From: Verrucomicrobia bacterium UBA3750
GTDB lineage: Bacteria > Verrucomicrobiota > Kiritimatiellia > RFP12 > UBA1067
Direction: 5' to 3'
Assembly (NCBI GenBank): GCA_002371755.1
Contig: DFGM01000018.1
Location: 1 to 9,571 of the forward strand
DNA length: 9,571 nucleotides
In this document: positions 1 to 5,965 of the stretch, in pieces
Layout of the letters: the number at the start of each line of letters is the position of its first letter
Numbering within the stretch: position 1 is the stretch's first letter
Translations under genes and position numbers: made by a program
The notes under the pieces: generated by a model
What the model was told of the DNA's origin: nothing
Seen by the model: only the letters and a program-made list of their open reading frames with translations
Database searches by the model: none

Positions 1-861
1 GCCGGCGACATGAATGTTGGCGGCCGTGAAATCGGATACCTGTTCGGACAGTACAAACGACTCGCCAATGAATGGACGGGCGTCCTGACAGGCAAGGGTC
101 TGCCATTCGGCGGCTCGCTAATCCGCCCGGAAGCCACAGGCTACGGCGACGTGTACTTCGCGGAAAACATGCTGGCGATGCACGGCGAGACATTCGAGGG
201 CAAGAAATGCTTGATTTCCGGTTCCGGCAACGTGGCATCATACGCAGCGGAGAAACTGATGCAGCTAGGTGCCAAGGTGCTGACTCTCTCCGATCGTTCC
301 GGTGCGATTTACGCACCAGACGGCATCACCGATAAGATGCTCAAGGATATCATGACCCTGAAGAACGTCAAACGCGGCGAACTCGCCGATTTCGCCAAGA
401 AAACGAAAGCTGTGAAGTTCTACGCAAAAGCCAACTCCTGGCAGCTTGCCGACAATGTAGATGCGGCGTTCCCCTGCGCAAGGCAGAATGAACTCAATGG
501 CGACGACGCCGCATATCTGCTTAAACACGGTTGCACGCTTGTGGGCGAAGGCGCGAACATGCCTTCGACGCCAGACGCAATCGCGGCATTCGTGAAAGCG
601 AAAATAATGTATTCGCCCGGCAAGGCGTCGAACGCCGGCGGAGTGGCCACAAGCGGGCTTGAGATGTCGCAGAACTCTCTGCGCCTTTCCTGGACTCGCG
701 AAGAAGTCGATCTTCGCCTGAAAGGCATCATGAAGGCAATCCACGACAACGCCTGGGAAGCCGCAGCGAAGTATGGCCACAAGGGCAACTACGTGGTTGG
801 CGCAAACATCGCCGGCTTCACCAAAGTCGCCGACGCAATGGTGGCGCAGGGCATCTGCTGA
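1..861 (+). CDS. gdhA: NADP-type glutamate dehydrogenase, 5' end cut by window edge
   Basis: Glutamate dehydrogenase interconverts 2-oxoglutarate plus ammonium and glutamate in the cytosol, a main entry point for ammonium assimilation. The frame is open from base 1 (A-G-D before the first in-window ATG at 10), and A-G-D-M-N-V-G-G-R-E matches an internal family block, so the true start lies upstream and 10 is not the start. About 286 residues are visible, roughly the C-terminal two thirds of the usual ~450. Seen in order: the block TGKGLPFGGSLIRPEATGYG, the Rossmann dinucleotide loop SGSGNVASYA, the following LSDRSG segment that in hexameric NADP enzymes contacts the cofactor, EGANMPST, and SPGKASNAGGVATSGLEM. 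The end, GANIAGFTKVADAMVAQGI, matches the bacterial GdhA C-terminus, so the 3' end is complete. NADP preference is inferred from similarity to the GdhA type. It converges on the leftward gene cluster and has its own terminator. Confidence 0.96.
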   Translation, partial: AGDMNVGGREIGYLFGQYKRLANEWTGVLTGKGLPFGGSLIRPEATGYGDVYFAENMLAMHGETFEGKKCLISGSGNVASYAAEKLMQLGAKVLTLSDRSGAIYAPDGITDKMLKDIMTLKNVKRGELADFAKKTKAVKFYAKANSWQLADNVDAAFPCARQNELNGDDAAYLLKHGCTLVGEGANMPSTPDAIAAFVKAKIMYSPGKASNAGGVATSGLEMSQNSLRLSWTREEVDLRLKGIMKAIHDNAWEAAAKYGHKGNYVVGANIAGFTKVADAMVAQGIC

Positions 862-900
862 CACTAGTTTCCGACCGCGACACCGTTTCATATTCGGTCT

Positions 901-940
901 CGCCCGCGCATTCCCTTCATTCCAAAGGGTTGCGCGGGCG
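901..940 (+). terminator. Hairpin terminator after gdhA
   Basis: A perfect 10-base inverted repeat (cgcccgcgca at 901-910, tgcgcgggcg at 931-940) encloses a second short stem (ccctt 913-917 with aaggg 925-929), giving a long GC-rich hairpin 39 bases after the gdhA stop. The downstream tract (cattgtttcatc) is only moderately T-rich, so this is a plausible but not textbook intrinsic terminator. On the minus strand no T-run follows the stem, so it reads best as a gdhA terminator, though it could also block leftward read-through into gdhA antisense. The rest of the 862-1083 gap holds no gene that I can support. Confidence 0.65.
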
Positions 941-1023
941 CATTGTTTCATCGCCTCCGCCGTCTGCCAGCCAAGCCAAGCTGACAAGTTGACGACAGGC
1001 ATTAAATAAAATTCACTTGGTCA

Positions 1024-1051
1024 AAACGAGGGAAATGGCGTTAGCCCGTTT
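1024..1051 (-). terminator. Possible weak terminator for the leftward cluster
   Basis: Bases 1024-1028 (aaacg) and 1030-1031 (gg) can pair with 1045-1051 (cccgttt), leaving one bulged base and a 13-base loop. Read leftward, the stem is followed by a T-containing stretch (gttttgacc, then gaattttattt). It lies 33 bases beyond the stop of the DsbD-like gene. The stem is short and the T-tract is offset, so this is tentative. Confidence 0.25.
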
Positions 1052-1083
1052 GGAACACTCATCCCCAGACTTCTTGAGAACGT

Positions 1084-2112
1084 CTAGTCGAATACCAGAA
1101 ATGCCGGCAACCCCTGAACGTCCTTGAAATCAGATAGAGCGCGCAGTTCGTCGATATCCTCAGCCTGAAGTCGGATCACCGTAAAGCCTTTGAGGGCCTC
1201 GACCACCCTTTCGTTTCTGAGTGTCTTGCGCTCCATTGCGCGACAGTTCTTGCACCACGTCGCCCAGCAATCAACCAATACGGGGCGTTTTGCCTTCGCA
1301 AGAACGGACTCGAAAGTGGCGGGCGTCGCGGCCAGACCAGATTCAGAGGCGGAAGACTTCTCGGATGTCTGCGTAAAGCCAATGTATGCCAGATGTGCAT
1401 ACCACGCCGCAAAGCACAGCACCAATACGCCGAACACTTTGTTCACCCATTTCATCCAAGCGCCTGGTTTGGGCAGCACCTGCATTCCCGCGCCAGCGAA
1501 AGGCCACGGCAGCGCCATGCCAAGCCCCAGCGCGAACGGCAGAGCCAGAGCCACCATGCTTCCATCGGCCGTCATGCGGGCCGTCAACAGCAAAACCGCG
1601 ATTAGAACGGGTGCGACGCACGCGCCGGCCAATACCGCCGAGACCGCGCCCATGAAAAATGCAAACAATCCCGGCATCATCCTCCCCTTCGCATCGGCCA
1701 GCGCACCGCGCCCTTTCGAGAAATCCACAAAGAACACACCCATGAGCGCGAGCGCAAGCGCGACAAATACGAGCGAGACCGCAAGATTGAACCAGGGACT
1801 GCCCTGTATCGTGCCAAAAGCCAGTCCGCCAAATGCCGCCGCCAACCCCATCGCCCCATAGGCCAGCGCAATGCCTAATCCATATAGCGCGCCACGCAGC
1901 GCGGATTTGCCTATGACCATCAAGTTTATCGGCACCATCGGCAATACGCACGGAGTGAGGTTCATTGCAAGACCGCCCAAAACCGCCGCGACGAAAACCG
2001 CACCGAGCGTCATCCCCGCAAACGGGTCTGATTGCGCCGAATTCTGAAGAAACGAAAGAAATGCCTCAACATCCATGAAGCCCTGCGCGGCGTGGACGGC
2101 AGCAAATATCAT
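1084..2112 (-). CDS. DsbD-like thiol-disulfide interchange protein (membrane domain plus thioredoxin domain), short C-terminus
   Basis: Proteins of this type carry reducing equivalents from cytosolic thioredoxin across the inner membrane to extracytoplasmic disulfides. The 342 residues hold a DsbD/CcdA-type multi-helix membrane domain (about 33-247) with its two redox cysteines in the expected settings: NLTPCVLPMVP (C55) and GACVAPVLIAVLL (C165). A serine-rich linker (about 249-265) follows, then a thioredoxin-like domain with WCKNC (C287, C290) and a cis-proline motif GLPAF (P336). The N-terminal periplasmic domain of full DsbD is absent, so the protein resembles short DsbD or CcdA-thioredoxin fusions. 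The start is supported by AAAGGA eight bases upstream. It follows the permease by 16 bases. The oddity is its end: the stop comes six residues after the cis-proline, so the last strand and helix of the thioredoxin fold are missing. A 24-codon continuation exists in the -1 frame (see findings). Confidence 0.88.
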   Translation of the reverse strand: MIFAAVHAAQGFMDVEAFLSFLQNSAQSDPFAGMTLGAVFVAAVLGGLAMNLTPCVLPMVPINLMVIGKSALRGALYGLGIALAYGAMGLAAAFGGLAFGTIQGSPWFNLAVSLVFVALALALMGVFFVDFSKGRGALADAKGRMMPGLFAFFMGAVSAVLAGACVAPVLIAVLLLTARMTADGSMVALALPFALGLGMALPWPFAGAGMQVLPKPGAWMKWVNKVFGVLVLCFAAWYAHLAYIGFTQTSEKSSASESGLAATPATFESVLAKAKRPVLVDCWATWCKNCRAMERKTLRNERVVEALKGFTVIRLQAEDIDELRALSDFKDVQGLPAFLVFD

Positions 2113-2120
2113 CGTAGATT

Positions 2121-2126
2121 TCCTTT
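2121..2126 (-). promoter_or_regulatory. Ribosome binding site for the DsbD-like gene
   Basis: The minus strand reads AAAGGA with eight bases before the ATG at 2112, which supports that start. The site lies in the 16-base gap after the permease stop. A TATAAT sequence (minus strand, 2128-2133) spans the permease stop codon just upstream, but I see no -35 partner, so I do not call it a promoter. Confidence 0.6.
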
Positions 2127-2128
2127 CA

Positions 2129-3073
2129 TTATAGCCTTACCTGTGGGTCGAGAAACGCATATGCGACATCCGTGGCGAGATTCACGAACTGATAGATCAG
2201 CGCGCCCAGCACGACCACGGCGCGTACGACCGCCATGTCCGACGAGTTGATCGCGTTTATGGATACCGATCCGAGCCCCGGAATTCCGAAGAAACTCTCC
2301 AGCAAGAGTGAACCCGTGAAGAGATACGGTATGGAAAGCGAAACGTAGGTGACAATGGGGATCAGCGCGTTGCGCATCACGTGACGAACCAGAATCGTCG
2401 CCCTTCCAAGCTGCTTAGCTCGCGCAGTAAGCACATACGGCTTGTAGATTTCGTCAAGAATCGCGGTGCGGAAGAATCTAACATCCATGCCAAGCGAACT
2501 GACGACACCGATTAACACCGGGAGCACGAAAAACGCCGCACCCTCGCATCCCCACACCGGAAACAACCCGGCCTTGAACGACAGCAGGAACTGCCCGGCA
2601 ATCACCCATATCACATAGTTCACGCTCATCAAGACCGTCGAAAGGAAGAGTATCGACCTATCTAGCACACGACCACGATTGGCGGCGGCAAGCAGCGCAA
2701 GCATAAGCGCAACCAGCGTGCCTCCGGCCAAAATCGGAACGGTCAGCGACAAGCTGGGTCCCACGCCGCGCGCAAGAATGTCCGCCACAGGCTCATCGCA
2801 TGACACGGAATAGCCGAAGTCGCCCTTCGCCAGATTGCCGATGAACGAAAAGAACTGGCTGTCAAAGAAACCACCGTCGCCACCAAACAACAACGGCTTG
2901 TCGTATCCAAAGCGGTGGTTGAACGCCGCGATCGCCTCCGCCGAAGCGTTCTTGCCAAGCACCGTCGCCGCTGGAGAACCAACGACAACGTTGAAGAGCA
3001 CGAACGTCAGCATGAGTATCCCGAATGTAGTCGGGACGACCTCCAACAACCGCCTTAAAAGATATCTCGGCAT
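2129..3073 (-). CDS. ABC transporter permease, DppB/OppB type
   Basis: This is an inner-membrane subunit of a peptide/nickel-type (family 5) ABC importer. The 314 residues follow the DppB plan: an N-terminal helix (MPRYLLRRLLEVVPTTFGIL onward), the GDFGYS motif at 84-89, then further helices around the cytoplasmic coupling loop (YVLTARAKQLG...RHVMRNALIPIVT, about 213-242) that contacts the ATPase. The end, with GIPGLGSV and FLDPQVRL, matches the family C-terminus. The start at 3073 is chosen because the family begins at MPRYLLRR and its ATG overlaps the upstream stop by one base (TGATG), implying translational coupling. An upstream in-frame start adds 17 residues that look like overlap with the previous gene. 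No DppC, ATPase or solute-binding gene is in the window, so the substrate cannot be told. It could be a lone subunit whose partners lie elsewhere. Confidence 0.92.
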   Translation of the reverse strand: MPRYLLRRLLEVVPTTFGILMLTFVLFNVVVGSPAATVLGKNASAEAIAAFNHRFGYDKPLLFGGDGGFFDSQFFSFIGNLAKGDFGYSVSCDEPVADILARGVGPSLSLTVPILAGGTLVALMLALLAAANRGRVLDRSILFLSTVLMSVNYVIWVIAGQFLLSFKAGLFPVWGCEGAAFFVLPVLIGVVSSLGMDVRFFRTAILDEIYKPYVLTARAKQLGRATILVRHVMRNALIPIVTYVSLSIPYLFTGSLLLESFFGIPGLGSVSINAINSSDMAVVRAVVVLGALIYQFVNLATDVAYAFLDPQVRL

Positions 3074-5025
3074 CAGCTCTCTATTGCCTTGCGCAACGCC
3101 GACACGACGCTGTCGCAGTCGCACTGATCGAGGCGCTCAAGCGTCTTTGCCCAACGATACGCGCCTGAACCTGCGACATCGAACGGACGGTGCACGAACA
3201 ACTCATCGTAGGAGAGCCGGTTCTCGCGATAGTCACGCTGCGCGGCGCGCAGGCGACGCTCGAATCCCTCGACGAAAGCATTGGCGAACGTGGGAAGGTC
3301 GGTGACGAACTCGCGACGACGGCGCACAACGTTGGCATACGGCACCACGGACTCCTCGAAAGAATGCAGGTAATTGACAAAACTTCCAGCATGGCTGGTA
3401 ACTTGCACTCTAGCTGGGAGCCCGTCATCCCCCATCTGCACAACCTCATAGAACTTGTCGAACAGATTCTCCTTCGTAGTCGTGGAGCGGCGGCCGACGA
3501 TGAGATCGGTAGCCGCCGCCTCGCCCATCAGAACTGCGAACTTCAACGCGAACGCGGGGTTGCGGAAACGCGGCGGAGGAATCTTGTCCGACGCAGTGCC
3601 AGGCACATAGTTGCGGATGTTGTAGTACGCCATCACCGTGGTGCCGTTGTACTGGTTATGTCCGCTGTAGCGCTCCGGGCACTGCCCGTAGCCGATGCGC
3701 AAAGGGAGCCTCATTCCCAGCTGCTGGCACATGAGGCGGCGGTCGAGGATGTAGTCGGAATATTCGTTCGCCTCGAGTATCGACTGCAACAGGTCTTTCC
3801 CTTCGTCAAGATGCTCGGCAATCCCCCACTTGAGGAAGCGAATGATCAGCACGTTGGGTTTTTCGCGCTCGCTCGTCTTTAGCTGGATGATATATACCGA
3901 GCCTCGCCGCGATTCCGCGATTGGCGAACGCGCCAGCGAATGCGTAATGCGTCCGACGTTGATGTATTCTATATCGCTGAAGAGGCGAGCGAAGTTGAAT
4001 ATGATATTGCGCACTCGCTCCTCGCATATCTGGGCCAGCTCCGGGTCTCTGGTGCGTCCGTATTCGTCCCACAGCGAGTCGAACACCACCTGCCCGCGGT
4101 TGATCATGGCGCCCGGCAGCCATTCTATCTGGCGGTAGAACTCTGGCGAAATGCCTTGGATCAGCTCGTCAACCGCCGTGTCGTTCGGTCCGGCGGTCAG
4201 TGTCCTGCTCATCTCGTTGCGCCACTCGAAATTGTCCACCGACTCCTCACGCAGTCCGACAGGCATGGAAATCCGCCAGTCGAGATATATCTTGCGTATG
4301 GCAGCCTTCAACTCGTCGTCGTCCAAAGCATCTGGATTGATGGCCTTGAACGCCAGCTTTATGTCGATTGGCGTAGTGAGCGGAAAGAGATCGACCTCCG
4401 GCATTCCGAAACGGTTGCGCGAACCCATCAGCCTGAGTGCGCTCTTGATCTGCTGGCGCAGCGTCTGGCTCGGCAGGCACTCGAAACCTGCGCATCCCTC
4501 GGCGGTCAGATAGCGCGTACCCGTCGAGTGATTGTAATAATAGATGCGGTCGTAAGTGTCGATGGCCACACGGGAGTTTTCTATCTGCCTGGCCATGTCC
4601 TCCTGCGAAATTGGGGCGCGCGCCATCCGCCAATTCTCGCCGCGCGCCCTCAAGGCGTTGCGAACCTTCGCAGAATGCGTGTTGAGGAAGCGTATTCGAC
4701 GCTTGGAAACCATCGTCTGGAGTATTTCATCGGCCTTGATTGCCAAATCCATGTGGTCGGGGTCTGGACGTATCAACGCCATCGTTTCTGTGAACACAAG
4801 ATCAACGGACTGCGAAAGCTCCTCGTCCTCTTCCTCAGGCGTCATAGGCGCGAGCCCTTCGGCGGCCCGCTCGGCATTCACTTCGTCCAGCCACATCACA
4901 CGCTGCATTGCATGCACGCCACGCCGCGTCACGAGGCCCGGAGTCTTCAAAAACAGCGTCCCTACTCGACTTTCCAGCCTGCCGTCGGCATCTTTCGCAA
5001 AAATCTTCTCTCCTAGTATCTTCAT
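3073..5025 (-). CDS. Large soluble protein of unknown function, co-encoded with the permease
   Basis: I do not recognise this family. From the chosen ATG the protein has 650 residues, no signal peptide and no membrane segment, so it is probably cytosolic. It is rich in charged and aromatic residues, with an acidic patch (TPEEEDEEL) near residue 66, a tyrosine cluster (DRIYYYNHSTGTRYL) and several blocks that look like conserved motifs: FLKWGIAEHLDEGKDLL, SDYILDRRLMCQQLGMRLP, GYGQCPERYSGHNQYNG, and near the end SFEESVVPYANVVRRRREF and SGAYRWAKTLERLDQCD. Start choice: MKILGEKIF (5025) looks like a natural N-terminus and sits just after a TATAAT box. An alternative ATG at 5067 overlaps the previous stop (ATGA), has GGAG ten bases upstream, and would give 664 residues. 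Its stop overlaps the permease start by one base, so the two are probably translated together. It sits where a solute-binding protein gene often precedes a DppB gene, but it does not look like one. Confidence 0.85.
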   Translation of the reverse strand: MKILGEKIFAKDADGRLESRVGTLFLKTPGLVTRRGVHAMQRVMWLDEVNAERAAEGLAPMTPEEEDEELSQSVDLVFTETMALIRPDPDHMDLAIKADEILQTMVSKRRIRFLNTHSAKVRNALRARGENWRMARAPISQEDMARQIENSRVAIDTYDRIYYYNHSTGTRYLTAEGCAGFECLPSQTLRQQIKSALRLMGSRNRFGMPEVDLFPLTTPIDIKLAFKAINPDALDDDELKAAIRKIYLDWRISMPVGLREESVDNFEWRNEMSRTLTAGPNDTAVDELIQGISPEFYRQIEWLPGAMINRGQVVFDSLWDEYGRTRDPELAQICEERVRNIIFNFARLFSDIEYINVGRITHSLARSPIAESRRGSVYIIQLKTSEREKPNVLIIRFLKWGIAEHLDEGKDLLQSILEANEYSDYILDRRLMCQQLGMRLPLRIGYGQCPERYSGHNQYNGTTVMAYYNIRNYVPGTASDKIPPPRFRNPAFALKFAVLMGEAAATDLIVGRRSTTTKENLFDKFYEVVQMGDDGLPARVQVTSHAGSFVNYLHSFEESVVPYANVVRRRREFVTDLPTFANAFVEGFERRLRAAQRDYRENRLSYDELFVHRPFDVAGSGAYRWAKTLERLDQCDCDSVVSALRKAIES

Positions 5026-5032
5026 GGCGCAC

Positions 5033-5041
5033 ATTATACCA
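5033..5041 (-). promoter_or_regulatory. Extended -10 promoter candidate ahead of the unknown gene
   Basis: The minus strand reads TGGTATAAT: a perfect -10 hexamer at 5033-5038 preceded by the TGn of an extended -10 element. No -35 hexamer is visible at 16-18 bases spacing (the 17-base position reads CGGCGC), as is allowed for extended -10 promoters. The predicted start of transcription, about 5026, lies one base before the ATG at 5025, so the message could be leaderless. It lies just past the stop of the KAS III gene in a locally AT-rich patch. Confidence 0.45.
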
Positions 5042-5063
5042 TATTTTACGGGAACGCGCCGCG

Positions 5064-5951
5064 TCATTCAACGATTTCTCCGCAAAAGTAGTCCGGCAGC
5101 GCTATGATGCCCGCTGCGGCGGAAAAACCCGCGCCGAAGCCCGCAACAAGCGCGGTGCCCGGCCGTGCTGACAACGCAAGGGTGGCAGGGATGGAAGCCG
5201 AGCCGGGATTGGCGAAAGGCGCGTCAGGAGCCAGCAACTTATCTGAGAGGCCAAGCGTCTTCGCCAGTTGGCGAACCATGTATAGGTTTGCTCGATGTGG
5301 CACGAACATATCGAAAGCATTGCCAAAAGGGCGCAAGAGCCTCACGACATCGCGAGCGACGAACGAGAAGACTTTGAATCCTTCCATGCGTATAGGCCCA
5401 GCGGCATCACACGACAATGCATTTGAAGGCGACGACAAAAAAGAAAAGCCGCCCGGCGTGCAGCCGCTTGCGACCACCGTCGCCGTGGCGGCATCGTCCA
5501 TGACAAGCGCAGTTGAGGTGTCGGTGACATCTACGAGACGCGATTGCACATCGGCATCGACTACAAGCACACGACCGCCAAGGTTTGCGGCGATGCTCGA
5601 CGCGAGATATATGGCGTAGGGGTATGCGCTGCAGGCCATCTGCAGATCGAAGGCCATCGTGGACGCCGGCAAGCCGAGCGCACCGGTCAGACGCACTGCA
5701 AGCGACGGAAATCTAACTTCGGAAGAAAACGTCGCAGCGATGACAGCCTTTATACCGTCCACGCCCTCCGCCGCCCGCTCTGCGACTGGTTTGGCGAAAT
5801 CGAAGAGACCGGTTCCAACAGGCACGATGCGACGGACGCGAAAACCCATGGCGGCCACCGTCGCTTTGTCGGCAACGCCATCGTTGGTCTCGGTGTCGGC
5901 GCCAAAACGCGCCACCACCCGCTCAATCACAGCACCGCACGCTCCCGCCAT
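5064..5951 (-). CDS. 3-oxoacyl-ACP synthase III (FabH/KAS III) family protein
   Basis: KAS III enzymes condense an acyl-CoA primer with malonyl-ACP, usually to start fatty-acid synthesis; relatives act in secondary metabolism. With the ATG at 5951 the protein has 295 residues, shorter than the usual 310-330. The catalytic triad is intact: cysteine 107 in DLQMACSAYPYA, histidine 219 in VPHRAN (usual VPHQAN), and asparagine 248 in FANPGSASIPATL (usual N-x-x-x-A-S-I-P). The glycine-rich end GFGAGFSAAAG also fits. The N-terminus before residue 35 is poorly conserved and the usual opening strand is hard to find. The 5951 start lies 14 bases after the ptsI stop. A GTG at 6026 would add 25 residues but overlap ptsI, and the added residues do not resemble the family. 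Whether this is the housekeeping FabH or a specialised paralogue cannot be decided here; the short N-terminus and odd neighbours lean toward a paralogue. Confidence 0.85.
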   Translation of the reverse strand: MAGACGAVIERVVARFGADTETNDGVADKATVAAMGFRVRRIVPVGTGLFDFAKPVAERAAEGVDGIKAVIAATFSSEVRFPSLAVRLTGALGLPASTMAFDLQMACSAYPYAIYLASSIAANLGGRVLVVDADVQSRLVDVTDTSTALVMDDAATATVVASGCTPGGFSFLSSPSNALSCDAAGPIRMEGFKVFSFVARDVVRLLRPFGNAFDMFVPHRANLYMVRQLAKTLGLSDKLLAPDAPFANPGSASIPATLALSARPGTALVAGFGAGFSAAAGIIALPDYFCGEIVE

Positions 5952-5965
5952 GTCAGTATCGTTCT

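Noticed and set aside
265..1002. Leftward 245-codon open frame opposite gdhA
   Set aside because: gdhA on the other strand is certain by sequence. The antisense frame runs through the gdhA terminator hairpin and shows no domain.
1190..1861. Rightward 223-codon open frame opposite the DsbD-like gene
   Set aside because: The translation is a low-complexity Ala/Pro/Arg/Thr mix typical of the antisense of a membrane protein. The DsbD-like frame is well supported.
2128..2133. TATAAT on the minus strand before the DsbD-like gene as a promoter
   Set aside because: There is no -35 match at 16-18 bases and no TGn extension. It spans the permease stop codon, and a start from it would leave out most of the ribosome binding site.
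3940..5016. Rightward 358-codon open frame opposite the unknown gene
   Set aside because: It lies wholly antisense to a longer, motif-rich frame that is coupled to its neighbours. The translation has no recognisable domain, and such shadows are common in GC-rich genes.
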